Assembly: GCA_937883945.1 (NCBI GenBank)
Contig: CAKZXY010000080.1
Coordinates: forward strand, 1 to 37,510
DNA from: an uncultured Clavibacter sp.
Lineage (GTDB): Bacteria > Actinomycetota > Actinomycetes > Nanopelagicales > Nanopelagicaceae
Length of the DNA stretch: 37,510 bases
Direction: 5' to 3'
Each line of letters begins with the position of its first letter. The first letter of the stretch is position 1. The position numbers and the translations under genes were made by a program. Positions 9,773 to 22,053 of this stretch are shown one piece after another. A model generated the notes under the pieces. It was not told the origin of the DNA, did no database searches, and saw only the letters and a list, made by a program, of their open reading frames with translations.

Positions 9773-10850
9773 CTTCAATTAATCGATCCATTGCAGCTCT
9801 AGCTTTATTTCTTCCACTTAGCGTTGGTGTTATCCCATCAGCCATAATTGCGAAGACATATTCCTTATCTGCTGACTTGGCATAGCCTGCAAGAGTCACT
9901 GTATTTCTAAGCCAGCCAGTCTTAGCTTTCACTTTGCCTATTGCTTCAGGGCCATCTTTAATAAATCTCTTCTTTAGCGTCCCGCTTTTTCCAGACACTG
10001 GAAGTCCTTCATAAATAGCTTGATATTTTGGGTTCTCTCTTATTTTCACTAAGAGCTCAACAACGGTTTGTGTTGAGAGGCGATTACCTTTATCTAGACC
10101 GCTACCATCTTTTGCTTTTAGGCCTTGACTATTAACCCCAATTTCTTCTAACGCTAATTTAAAAGTTTGAGTAAGGCCCTTACTTGTTCTTTCAAATCCA
10201 ATCTCGCGCACTGCTGCCATTGCTAAGCGATTAGCCAGAGTGTTATCACTATAGAGGTTTACAAACTTGACCATCTCAGAAAGAGGCAGAGAGGTTAGTG
10301 AGGCTATCTCCTCTTTCGCTATTTGATTCGCTTTAGCTGAATCAACTTTCTTAAATGTGGCCTTAATACCTTTTCTTTTTAGATTAAGACTTAGGTCATA
10401 CCGATCTTTTTCAAAGAGACTTGTGTAATAAAGCGTTATCTTCTTTCTCTTTTCTGGATTTGCTTTAGTAATAAGTGAGGGAAGATATTTCTGTCCATTC
10501 TTCTTTGCTAAGGTTAGATTGCTGCTCATCCAAGGATCTAGTGAGCCCTTAATTAGATAGGTATTTTCACTCTCTGTTGTAAAAATACTTGTTACATACC
10601 TTCTCTCCCCGCCCACAAAGTGAAGAGCAGCGGTTGAAGAAACAAGTTTTAGAACTGATGCTGGTACGCGTAGCGAATCTGGAGAATTCTGTGCAACAAC
10701 TTGACCATCTAATGGATTAAGGATTAGTAGGCCAGGGGTAGCAAGGTGCTTACTATTTACATATTTATCAAGAGAGTGAAGCGCCGATGCCTCTAATGGG
10801 TTAATGGCAAGCAGTAGCGCTAGAAGAAGAGCCACTCTTGATTTAGCCAT
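9750..10850 (-). CDS. D-alanyl-D-alanine carboxypeptidase, PBP4/DacB family
   Basis: SxxK in PASVLKLVSS, SxN in LYSDNTLAN, KSG in VSGKSGTLKKRF; signal peptide MAKSRVALLLALLLAINPLEASA. The ORF extends to 10871; the start at 10850 is preferred because of the signal peptide and TACTCT-7nt-ATG. Confidence 0.85.
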   Translation of the reverse strand: MAKSRVALLLALLLAINPLEASALHSLDKYVNSKHLATPGLLILNPLDGQVVAQNSPDSLRVPASVLKLVSSTAALHFVGGERRYVTSIFTTESENTYLIKGSLDPWMSSNLTLAKKNGQKYLPSLITKANPEKRKKITLYYTSLFEKDRYDLSLNLKRKGIKATFKKVDSAKANQIAKEEIASLTSLPLSEMVKFVNLYSDNTLANRLAMAAVREIGFERTSKGLTQTFKLALEEIGVNSQGLKAKDGSGLDKGNRLSTQTVVELLVKIRENPKYQAIYEGLPVSGKSGTLKKRFIKDGPEAIGKVKAKTGWLRNTVTLAGYAKSADKEYVFAIMADGITPTLSGRNKARAAMDRLIEAIVMGNH

Positions 10851-10900
10851 AGATGAAAGAGTAATAGTCATTTATCCAACTTGGCTTTAGGCTTGAGCCT

Positions 10901-11995
10901 ATGCGTACTGGTTATCTTTATCACGAAATATTTGGATGGCATGACACAGGCACATTTGTCGGAGATATGCCCTCTGATCCTGAAGCGGGCCTGCAGCCAT
11001 ATATGAATTATGAAAATCCTGAGACAAAGAAGAGAATCCATGAATTAGTTGTGGTTTCAGGGTTGATTGAACACTTAATTCGAATTCCAGTACGAGCTGC
11101 CAGTGAGACAGAATTAGCAACTGTTCATACCAAGGAACATATAGCGCGAATTAAGAAGGAATCTGCTTCAAGACTTGGTGGTGATGGCGGTGATTTAACA
11201 ACGCCATTTGCTAAAGGTGGATATGAAATTGCTGCTATGGCAGCAGGCGGGGCAATTGAATTATTTGAAGCTGTCCTAAACGGTGATGTTGATAATGGAT
11301 ATGCCCTTATTAGACCGCCAGGTCATCATGCAGTCTCTGAAACTGGGATGGGTTATTGCATCTTTTCAAACCTTGCTGTTGCTATTGCAGTAGCAAAGAA
11401 GACTCATAATAAGGATCTTCGTGTGGCTGTAGTTGACTGGGATGTTCATCATGGAAATGGCACTGAATCTATATTTTTAAATGATCCAAATGTATTAACT
11501 ATCTCGCTTCATCAAGATCAGTTATATCCCCATGACACAGGAAGTGTCGATGTTGTTGGGGTTGGAACTAATATCAATATTCCACTTCCACCAGGAACAG
11601 GTCATGGCGGGTATTACTACGCATTTGATGAAGTTGTAATTCCTGCAATAAAGCAATTTAAGCCAGATATCATCGCTGTTGCTTCAGGTTTTGATTCATC
11701 AGTTTATGACCCGCTAGGAAGAATGTTGGTTACTGCTGAAGGCTATCGAGTTATGACTAGAAAGCTTATGGGTGTGGCTAGCCAAGTTTGTTCTGGAAAA
11801 TTAATGATGACTCATGAAGGCGGTTATAGCGCCTCATACGCCCCATTTTGTGGACTCTTTGTTTTAGAGGAGCTATCTGGAGTTAAGAAATTAGCTGATC
11901 CATTTGCTCATGGAAATAATTATCCAGGTCATGAACTCAAAGAGCATGAGAAAAGAATTATTGATCAAGCAAAGAAGTTGGTAGGCAATCTATGA
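10901..11995 (+). CDS. class II histone deacetylase / acetylpolyamine amidohydrolase family protein
   Basis: RPPGHHAVSETGMGYCIFSNLAVA, VVDWDVHHGNGTESIF, ISLHQDQLYP, ASGFDSSVYDPLGRM. Confidence 0.9.
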   Translation: MRTGYLYHEIFGWHDTGTFVGDMPSDPEAGLQPYMNYENPETKKRIHELVVVSGLIEHLIRIPVRAASETELATVHTKEHIARIKKESASRLGGDGGDLTTPFAKGGYEIAAMAAGGAIELFEAVLNGDVDNGYALIRPPGHHAVSETGMGYCIFSNLAVAIAVAKKTHNKDLRVAVVDWDVHHGNGTESIFLNDPNVLTISLHQDQLYPHDTGSVDVVGVGTNINIPLPPGTGHGGYYYAFDEVVIPAIKQFKPDIIAVASGFDSSVYDPLGRMLVTAEGYRVMTRKLMGVASQVCSGKLMMTHEGGYSASYAPFCGLFVLEELSGVKKLADPFAHGNNYPGHELKEHEKRIIDQAKKLVGNL

Positions 11996-12633
11996 GTTTG
12001 CCACCAGGTGAGATTGGGCCCGGTGAGTTTTATCCCGTAGTCGGCGTAGGACCTCATCCAAAGCCATGGCCAAGTGATGAACACTTTGATCCTGAATTAC
12101 TTGAAAATGGCGATCGCCGTAATGTGCTTGATAAATATCGCTATTGGAAAGTTGAAGCGATTGTAAGTGAGCTTGATACCAAGCGACATGCCTTACGGAT
12201 AGCAATTGAGAATTGGCAACATGATCTAAACATTGGCTCAGTTGTAAGAACTGCTAATGCCTTTAATGTCTCTAGCGTTCATATCGTGGGAAAACGTGAC
12301 TGGAATCGACGTGGAGCAATGGTCACCGATAAGTATTTAACAGTAATTCATCATGCCACTATCGCTGAATTCAAAAGCTGGGCTGATGAGAATAAAGTGG
12401 AAATCATTGGGATTGATAACTTGGAAATCTCAAAGCCCATAGAGAGCGCTAAATTACCTAAAGAATGCGTGCTCTTTCTCGGTCAAGAGGGAGCTGGTAT
12501 GTCAGATGAAGCAGTTGCAGTCTGTAGCCAAGTTTTATCAATCAAGCAATATGGCTCTACTAGATCTATGAATGCCTCAGCTGCTGGAGCAATTGCTATG
12601 TATGCCTGGGCGATGCAGCACTTAAATAAGTAA
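11992..12633 (+). CDS. TrmH/SpoU-family RNA methyltransferase
   Basis: NIGSVVRTANAFNVSSVHIVGKRDWNRRGA, LFLGQEGAGMSDEAV, SMNASAAGAIAMYAWA. Confidence 0.9.
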   Translation: MSLPPGEIGPGEFYPVVGVGPHPKPWPSDEHFDPELLENGDRRNVLDKYRYWKVEAIVSELDTKRHALRIAIENWQHDLNIGSVVRTANAFNVSSVHIVGKRDWNRRGAMVTDKYLTVIHHATIAEFKSWADENKVEIIGIDNLEISKPIESAKLPKECVLFLGQEGAGMSDEAVAVCSQVLSIKQYGSTRSMNASAAGAIAMYAWAMQHLNK

Positions 12634-13125
12634 TTGCTCTATAAGCCCATCTGTTGCTTTCTCTACCATTTCTAAAACGCTTTCAAATGCTGAATCTGGC
12701 AGCGAGTATGGATCTGGAACTTCTAATGAATCAGGGCCACTTGGATCAAATTGTCTTAAGTAATAGATCTTGCGTTCTTCTTCTTCACTTGTGACATATC
12801 TACTTACCTCTAAGTGGTTATCTTTATCCATCACTAAAACTAGATCAGCTGCTACAAGACGTGAGTAATTAAATTGCGATGCAATATGGTCAAAGGAATA
12901 TCCAGCCTTCTCCCAAGTTCTCTTCGATGGAGGATTTGGTCCTTGACCAACATGCCAATTTGAAGTCCCAGCAGAATCAACAAATACTTTTGGACTCTCT
13001 AGCTTTGAAACTTTATTGGCAAGAACTGCTGCTGCCATTGGAGAGCGACAGATATTGCCGTAGCAGACCATGGTGATAATTAAATTATCGCGACCTTTAA
13101 GATGAGAGAGGTTTACTGCGCTCAC
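12622..13125 (-). CDS. low-molecular-weight protein-tyrosine phosphatase
   Basis: P-loop VCYGNICRSPMA (CX5R) near the N-terminus and VPDPYSLPDSAFESVLEMVE. Confidence 0.93.
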   Translation of the reverse strand: MSAVNLSHLKGRDNLIITMVCYGNICRSPMAAAVLANKVSKLESPKVFVDSAGTSNWHVGQGPNPPSKRTWEKAGYSFDHIASQFNYSRLVAADLVLVMDKDNHLEVSRYVTSEEEERKIYYLRQFDPSGPDSLEVPDPYSLPDSAFESVLEMVEKATDGLIEQLLI

Positions 13126-14063
13126 TAATCTTCAACAATTTCTGAGACCGATTTAATTCTCCGTTCAATTTCAATCGCCTCATCAGATCTGCCAAGGGTG
13201 TGAAGAATCGCTGCAATTCGCCGCTCAATAGAGATGATAAATTCGAAGTCTTTGAGATCAGCCTCGGCTGCGGTATCAAGTACCCGCTCCAGAGTGCCTA
13301 ATCCTTCATAAACCTCACCAGATAGGACCTGGGCTTTACCCAGTTCAAATGAGGCATAAGTCAGGCGACGTTGATCATGAGCCGTTGTAAAAACATCGAC
13401 AGCCTTTTGGGCTGCAGTTAACGCAGAATCGGCATCGCTAAGTTCGGTATAGCAATGAGCGATTTTTTGATCGCATCTTGCAACATGAATCACTTCTTTT
13501 GCCTCTTTAAAATATTTTCTTGCCTCAAAGAATGCTTCAAGTGCTTTCTCATAAATCTTCAACTCTCGATAGGCGCAGCCAATTAAATGGAAATCAGTTG
13601 CTGCTCCTAACTCATTTCCATCAATTAAGTGTTCGCGAGCACACTCCTGCATGCAATCAATCGTGTTTTGATATTCCTTGGAACTAAACCACCACTCACC
13701 AAGGGTGCAGGCTAATTCAAGTGCCATTGGTGATTTATTCTCTCGAAGCAATTCCACAGCTTTACTCATGGCAGTTGCTGCCTCATTCATTCGCTTTAAT
13801 TGATTTAAGTTATAACCAATTGCTGAATAGGCCTGAGCTAGCCCCTCACTTGGGGCTGCGCTTCCAAGCTCTGAGTAAATATCGCGAGCTGTTTCGGCAA
13901 GAGCTAGAGCTTCATCGTATTGGCCACGAGCATAAATTCGAGCGCTTAATTCGTAATAAGTACTGGCACGATCTATACCTTGAGTTTCAGGTATTCGTTC
14001 CCACAACATTTCTTCAGTAATGATTTCATCATTAACATCATCATCGTTGTGTTCGTCGGCCAA
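13125..14063 (-). CDS. TPR-repeat protein
   Basis: Successive TPR-like helices (YYELSARIYARGQYDEALALAETARDIY..., AYSAIGYNLNQLKRMNEAATAMSKAVELL...). TTG start with GGAG upstream. Confidence 0.8.
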   Translation of the reverse strand: MADEHNDDDVNDEIITEEMLWERIPETQGIDRASTYYELSARIYARGQYDEALALAETARDIYSELGSAAPSEGLAQAYSAIGYNLNQLKRMNEAATAMSKAVELLRENKSPMALELACTLGEWWFSSKEYQNTIDCMQECAREHLIDGNELGAATDFHLIGCAYRELKIYEKALEAFFEARKYFKEAKEVIHVARCDQKIAHCYTELSDADSALTAAQKAVDVFTTAHDQRRLTYASFELGKAQVLSGEVYEGLGTLERVLDTAAEADLKDFEFIISIERRIAAILHTLGRSDEAIEIERRIKSVSEIVED

Positions 14064-14146
14064 TGCACTTCTCCATTCACTAGTAGCGCTGCGAGTAAGC
14101 CTTAACTTATCAGGTGTTAATTAAGCTGACCCTCTAGAACTAACAA

Positions 14147-15256
14147 TTACTGTGAGTCGGCCCTACCAAGCACCACTGAGAAGGTCTTTGATCCTCCGCC
14201 AGGCATATCTACTGTGACTTTAATGCTCTCTCCTGGGGCAAAGGAGCGGACTCTGACAATGGCAGTTATTAGATCGTTGATCTTCTTTCCTTCAATCTCT
14301 CTAATAACAGCACCTGCTGGAATTCCAGCTTTCTCAGCAGCCTCGCCAGCAACTAGACGCAAAACCTTTGCGCCAAGCCCGGTATAGCTAGTATCAAAAT
14401 TAACACCTAGAAACGGTCTAGATGATTTACCGGTGGCAATAATTTCATCAACTACTCGCTTTGCTTGATTGATAGGAATTGAGAAACCAAGTCCAATAGA
14501 TCCAGATGTTCCAGAACTTAGCGTTGCAATAGCAGAGTTAATTCCAACGAGTGCGCCAGTTCCATCAACTAATGGACCTCCTGAGTTTCCAGGGTTAATA
14601 GCTGCATCGGTTTGAATTGCATCAATAAATGATTCAGCGCCAAAGCTTCCCGCAGTAACAGGTCTATTTAAGGCTGAAACAATTCCACTAGTTACAGTGC
14701 CTGATAACCCAAGTGGGGAACCAAATGCCACAACCGGCTCTCCGATAGCTAATCTGTTTGAGTCGCCGACGGTAATTGCTTTTAGATTTCCGCGCTCAAT
14801 TCTTAGCACTGCAATGTCATAGGTGCTATCTCTTCCCACAATAGTGGCCTTTTCATAATCACCATTATTTAACTCAACTCTTACGCTGCCAGCTGTTGCT
14901 GCTGATTCAATAACATGATTATTAGTAATAATAAAAGATGAAGAAGCGCTAGTGCGATAGATAACTCCAGATCCACTGCCGCTTCCAGTAGCTGCGCTAA
15001 CTGCGATAGAAACCACTGAGGGCGAGACTGCAGCAGCAATGCTCTCTACATTAACTCCAGAGCCTGCAACCTCCATCAGAGTGCGGGTCTTGGTGCAAGA
15101 TCCATTAGTTGCTGAATAAAGCGCTTTGGTTCGATTATCTACACATACCTTGGTTGGGGGCAAATCTGGAGTGACAGCCACAGCCACACTGCCAGCGACA
15201 AATGCACCTGCGATAAAGCCGACCATTACCTTGCTAAATGTTGATAAATTTTTCAT
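14147..15256 (-). CDS. membrane-anchored HtrA/DegP-type serine protease with PDZ domain
   Basis: N-terminal TM; IITNNHVIESA (His), STYDIAVLRIE (Asp), AAINPGNSGGPLVDGTGALVGINSAI (Ser); PDZ AGIPAGAVIREIEGKKI. Confidence 0.93.
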   Translation of the reverse strand: MKNLSTFSKVMVGFIAGAFVAGSVAVAVTPDLPPTKVCVDNRTKALYSATNGSCTKTRTLMEVAGSGVNVESIAAAVSPSVVSIAVSAATGSGSGSGVIYRTSASSSFIITNNHVIESAATAGSVRVELNNGDYEKATIVGRDSTYDIAVLRIERGNLKAITVGDSNRLAIGEPVVAFGSPLGLSGTVTSGIVSALNRPVTAGSFGAESFIDAIQTDAAINPGNSGGPLVDGTGALVGINSAIATLSSGTSGSIGLGFSIPINQAKRVVDEIIATGKSSRPFLGVNFDTSYTGLGAKVLRLVAGEAAEKAGIPAGAVIREIEGKKINDLITAIVRVRSFAPGESIKVTVDMPGGGSKTFSVVLGRADSQ

Positions 15257-15331
15257 ACGCGAACCTAACCACTCTTTGCTGAATGCAGCCTGAAAGGTAA
15301 GTTAACCTTGGCTGAGTAGACTTCGCAACTT

Positions 15332-17934
<2,603 letters not shown>

Positions 17935-17968
17935 CTATAGACCTACTAGAGCGCGATAGGATAAATCA

Positions 17969-18895
17969 ATGTCTGAACCCCTTATCTCTGCCCGTGGCTT
18001 AACCAAGCGCTATGGGGATTTCACAGCTGTAGATGCCATCGACTTTGATGTAGCTAAAGGTGAGTCATTTGGCCTACTTGGTCCAAATGGAGCTGGTAAG
18101 TCAACAACTATGAGAATTATCGCTGCCACCTCGCAGCGCACCTCAGGAACAATCACAATTTTAGGAAGAGATCCTGAAGAGCATGGTCCACAAATCAGAG
18201 CTCACCTAGGCGTTGTTCCTCAACAAGATAATTTAGATACCGAACTTACCGTTACTGAAAATCTTTTTATTTATGGTCGTTATTTTGGGCTAAGTAAGAA
18301 GTTTATCCGCACCAAGATAGAAGAGCTTTTGGAATTTGCGCAGTTGGAAGAAAAGCGTGATGTGAAAGTTGATGCGCTAAGCGGTGGAATGAAGCGTCGA
18401 TTAACAATTGCTAGGGCTCTAGTTAGTGAGCCAGATATCTTGATGCTTGATGAACCAACTACTGGACTTGATCCCCAAGCTCGCCACATTCTCTGGGATA
18501 GGTTGTTTCGCCTTAAAGAACTAGGCGTGACTTTAGTTATTACCACTCACTTTATGGATGAGGCCGAACAACTCTGTGATCGCTTAGTTGTGATGGATAA
18601 AGGCAAGATCATGGCTGAAGGATCTCCCTTGGAGTTAATAAAGGCCTACTCAACAAAGGAAGTTCTGGAAGTTCGCTTTGGTTCTGATAGGAATAAAGAG
18701 ATTGCTCCAACTCTTAGAGCTATGTGCTCTCGGATTGAGGAGTTGCCAGATCGAATCTTGATGTATGTCGAGGATGGAGAGGCTCTTCTCGAAGAGATCT
18801 TAAATAAAAAGCTCCACCCCACCACCTCGCTTGTCCGACGTAGCTCACTAGAAGATGTATTTCTTCGCCTAACCGGAAGAACCCTGATCGAATGA
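17969..18895 (+). CDS. ABC transporter ATP-binding protein (DrrA/CcmA type)
   Basis: GPNGAGKSTTMRII (Walker A), LSGGMKRRLTIARAL (signature), ILMLDEPTTGLDP (Walker B). Confidence 0.95.
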   Translation: MSEPLISARGLTKRYGDFTAVDAIDFDVAKGESFGLLGPNGAGKSTTMRIIAATSQRTSGTITILGRDPEEHGPQIRAHLGVVPQQDNLDTELTVTENLFIYGRYFGLSKKFIRTKIEELLEFAQLEEKRDVKVDALSGGMKRRLTIARALVSEPDILMLDEPTTGLDPQARHILWDRLFRLKELGVTLVITTHFMDEAEQLCDRLVVMDKGKIMAEGSPLELIKAYSTKEVLEVRFGSDRNKEIAPTLRAMCSRIEELPDRILMYVEDGEALLEEILNKKLHPTTSLVRRSSLEDVFLRLTGRTLIE

Positions 18896-19704
18896 ATTCA
18901 GGGATCAGCGTTGCCAAGATTCGAAGCTTTGGCGCTATTTATGTTGCTGAGGCTCGCATGTCTGCAATGCTTAAGTGGAAGGGCATTATTGCCATTGTTG
19001 CCATTGGTAATCCGCTTTTCTATTTAATAGCAATCGGTATTGGGGTTGGAGTTTTAGTAAATGAGAATTCAGGAACTTCTGGAACTGGTGGGGTTGAATA
19101 TATAACCTTTATCGCACCAGCCCTTCTTGCAAGCGCTGCTATTACTGCAGCCTTAGATGAAGCTATGTTTCCAGTGATGGAAGGCTTTAAGTGGAGAAAA
19201 CTCTTTTATGCAATGAACTCAACTCCAATTACTGGACCACAGATTGCACTTGGTGTTTTTATCGCTGCTCTAGCTCGAGTTGCATTCACTGTGATCTGTT
19301 ATTGGGCAGTACTTATTGCATTTGGAGTAATGACTATTAAACAATCCTGGGATGTAATTCCTGTAACAATATTTGCAGCAGGTGCATTTGCTTCAATCAT
19401 CATAGGAATTACTGCCAAGGTAAAAAATGATGATTACTTTATGACAGTTCTGGGTCGCCTAATAATTATGCCGATGTTTCTCTTTTCAGGCACATTCTTC
19501 CCGCTTAATACTATGCCAATTTATCTCCAGCCAATTGGTTGGATTTCACCACTCTGGCATTCCACTGAACTTGGTCGATATTTCTCTTATGGATATCCGT
19601 TAAGCGCAACGATGTTAATTGTTCACTTTGCTTTTCTTCTTGCGCTACTAATTGGTGGTTTAGCACTTGCCAATAAAACTTTCACTATTAGGTTGACTAA
19701 ATGA
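18892..19704 (+). CDS. ABC-2 type transporter permease
   Basis: Six hydrophobic segments, DrrB-like (YITFIAPALLASAAITAALDEAMFPVMEGFKWRKLFYAMNSTPI); overlaps the ATPase gene. Confidence 0.9.
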   Translation: MNSGISVAKIRSFGAIYVAEARMSAMLKWKGIIAIVAIGNPLFYLIAIGIGVGVLVNENSGTSGTGGVEYITFIAPALLASAAITAALDEAMFPVMEGFKWRKLFYAMNSTPITGPQIALGVFIAALARVAFTVICYWAVLIAFGVMTIKQSWDVIPVTIFAAGAFASIIIGITAKVKNDDYFMTVLGRLIIMPMFLFSGTFFPLNTMPIYLQPIGWISPLWHSTELGRYFSYGYPLSATMLIVHFAFLLALLIGGLALANKTFTIRLTK

Positions 19705-20522
19705 GTAACGCTGTAGCAATTGCAGATGCCAGAGCTAATCGCACCGGCCATCAAATCTATGCTGGGCGCTCAAGAGCAATTATTGAAAGATCTCTTATTG
19801 CTCTGCGCTCCTCAACTTGGGTTCCAATTGCTACTGGCTTTGTTGAGCCAGTGCTCTATTTGCTTGCTTTTGGCTATGGAATGGGCGAGCTCATTGGCAA
19901 TGTCACTTTGGGAGATAAAACTATTGATTACACCGTTTTTATCGCCCCAGGATTGCTGGCAACTAGCGCCATGAATGGAGCTATATATGACTCAACATGG
20001 AATGTTTTCTTTAAATTAAACGAGAGCAAGCTCTACCAAGGAATGCTGGCAACCCCACTTGGTCCACTAGATGTTGCACTTGGCGAGATAACTTGGGCTC
20101 TACTTCGTGGTTTGAGTTATGCCATTGCCTTCCTTGCTATTACCGCCCCTCTTGGTTTAGTTCCTGGCGTATCTGCTCTTCTAGCAATACCTGCAGCTGT
20201 GTTTATTGCTTTCGGTTTTGCCTCCTTTGGTATGGCTATTACCTCTTACTTTAAAACCTACCAACAGATGGGCATGATAAATATTGTTGTTTTACCTCTA
20301 TTTCTATTCTCTGGTTCTCTCTATCCAATCTCGGTTTATCCTGATTGGTTAGAGTTTTTAATTCAGTTAATGCCTTCCTGGCATGGTATTGAATTGGTAC
20401 GTAATGTTTGGTTTGGTGATTTAGATTCAGGAACTTTGCTTCACATTTCTTATTTTGTAGTAATGATTATCTGTGGACTTTATTTCACAACACGAAGACT
20501 TCGTGATTTATTCATGCGATAA
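19701..20522 (+). CDS. ABC-2 type transporter permease
   Basis: Paralogue of the preceding permease (DYTVFIAPGLLATSAMNGAIYDSTWNVFFKLNESKLYQGMLATPLGPLDVALGEITWALLRG). Confidence 0.9.
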   Translation: MSNAVAIADARANRTGHQIYAGRSRAIIERSLIALRSSTWVPIATGFVEPVLYLLAFGYGMGELIGNVTLGDKTIDYTVFIAPGLLATSAMNGAIYDSTWNVFFKLNESKLYQGMLATPLGPLDVALGEITWALLRGLSYAIAFLAITAPLGLVPGVSALLAIPAAVFIAFGFASFGMAITSYFKTYQQMGMINIVVLPLFLFSGSLYPISVYPDWLEFLIQLMPSWHGIELVRNVWFGDLDSGTLLHISYFVVMIICGLYFTTRRLRDLFMR

Positions 20523-20545
20523 ACACGCATGAAATACCTATCTGT

Positions 20546-20574
20546 TGACGCAAACTTGAGGGCAGGGTAGAGTT
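20546..20574 (+). promoter_or_regulatory. sigma70-like promoter TTGACG-N17-TAGAGT
   Basis: TTGACG 20546-20551, 17-nt spacer, TAGAGT 20569-20574; predicted TSS ~20581, giving a ~45-nt 5'UTR for the aminotransferase gene. Confidence 0.65.
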
Positions 20575-20625
20575 CGGGAAAGTTTGATTAACGAATAGGG
20601 GCGTGGTACCAACAAATCGGATCTA

Positions 20626-22053
20626 ATGATCCGTATTTGGGAAGTCCAAACCAATCCCATGTTCAATAAAACTCATCACCCAGAAACATTTAGATCTACT
20701 CCTCATACATTTAAACCAGTCTCTCCTAAACGCATCAGTGAGCTATTGGAGATAGAGAAAGATAAGTTTTCAAAACTTGCTCCGGAATCTGGCGTTGAAA
20801 ATAGGCGTGCCTCTCAAGTCACTCCAAAGGGTGTAGCTTCAAGTTTCCAACACTGGGATCCCTACCCAATTTCAATTGTTGCCGCCAAAGGGGCATGGCT
20901 AACCGATGTCGATGGTCGCCAGATGCTCGATCTCTCAATGGGCTTTGGAGCTCTTCTAGTCGGCCACTTAAATGAAGAGGTAGTTAAAGAGGCCCATGCC
21001 ACTTTAGATGTTGGAACTCTATTTGCCACTCCATCGCCTATCACTAGAACTGGGGCTGAAATTATCTGCCGCAGATTTGGCCTAGATATGGTCCGCTTTG
21101 CAAACTCGGGTACCGAGGCAACTATGTATGCCTTAAGAACGGCAAGGGCGGCTACTGGAAAACTTGGCGTTATAAAAATTGAGGGTGGATATCACGGTTC
21201 ATATGACTCTCTAATGGTTTCGGTAAAACCAGATATCTCACTTGCAGGCGATGCCAACTCACCAAAGGCAGTTCCACTTGAAGCCGTTGTGCCAGGTGAT
21301 GTCTGGGTGGTTCCATATAACGATGCTGAGGCAATTGAGCGAGTATTGAAAAAGGATGCAGATAAAATTGCCTGTGTATTTATGGAGCCAGTTCTAGAAA
21401 ATATTGGAATTGTTCTTCCAGATCTTGGTTATTTGGAGAGAGTGCGCGAGCTCTGTGATCAATATGGAGTATTACTAGTATTTGATGAAGTTAAAACTGG
21501 ACTGACTGCAGGTCCGCAAGGCGCTGCGCAACGCCTTGGAGTTAAGCCTGATCTAATCGCTATCGCTAAATCAATTGGTGGCGGTATTCCAGTTGCAGCC
21601 TTTGGCGGTAAAAGGGAATATATGGAAGTTGTCGTCAATGGAAAACATAACCATCTTGGAACATTTAACGGCCATTACTTAGCTATGGCGGGAATTAGAG
21701 CAACAGATCGCATCTGCACCCCTGAGGCGCTTAAGAAATCTGAAGATTTAAATAGGGATGCGTTAGGCAAAATTGCTGAGATTATCAATGAGTATGAAAT
21801 TCCAGCCCATACCGTTGGTTTTGGAGTTAAGGGCTGTATTACTTGGTCTGCAAGCCCAGTTCGAAACTATCGTGATTACAAAGCCACAGACTTTGATATT
21901 GCAGAACTATCCTTCTTCTGGTCGTTAAATAGAAATGTAATGACCCCACCAGGACTTGATGAGCAATGGTTGATCTCTCTAGCCCATGGCCAGCGTGAGA
22001 TAGATATTATCGTTGGAGATTTCTTAGAGTTTGCTAAAGCACTTCGCGCTTAA
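20626..22053 (+). CDS. class-III PLP aminotransferase / glutamate-1-semialdehyde aminomutase-like
   Basis: RFANSGTEATMYALRTARAATGKLGVIKIEGGYHGSYDSLM, LLVFDEVKTGLTAGPQGAAQRLGVKPDLIAIAKSIGGGIPVAAFGGKREYME. Start codon uncertain. Confidence 0.88.
   Translation: MIRIWEVQTNPMFNKTHHPETFRSTPHTFKPVSPKRISELLEIEKDKFSKLAPESGVENRRASQVTPKGVASSFQHWDPYPISIVAAKGAWLTDVDGRQMLDLSMGFGALLVGHLNEEVVKEAHATLDVGTLFATPSPITRTGAEIICRRFGLDMVRFANSGTEATMYALRTARAATGKLGVIKIEGGYHGSYDSLMVSVKPDISLAGDANSPKAVPLEAVVPGDVWVVPYNDAEAIERVLKKDADKIACVFMEPVLENIGIVLPDLGYLERVRELCDQYGVLLVFDEVKTGLTAGPQGAAQRLGVKPDLIAIAKSIGGGIPVAAFGGKREYMEVVVNGKHNHLGTFNGHYLAMAGIRATDRICTPEALKKSEDLNRDALGKIAEIINEYEIPAHTVGFGVKGCITWSASPVRNYRDYKATDFDIAELSFFWSLNRNVMTPPGLDEQWLISLAHGQREIDIIVGDFLEFAKALRA

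Noticed and set aside
17969-20522. ABC exporter ATPase plus two permeases as a novel system
   Set aside because: Standard DrrAB-like ABC-2 exporter organisation with intact motifs.
20602-20628. Short uORF GTG GTA CCA ACA AAT CGG ATC TAA overlapping the aminotransferase ATG (TAATG)
   Set aside because: Only seven sense codons and a poorly spaced SD-like AGGGG; not distinguishable from chance without comparison.
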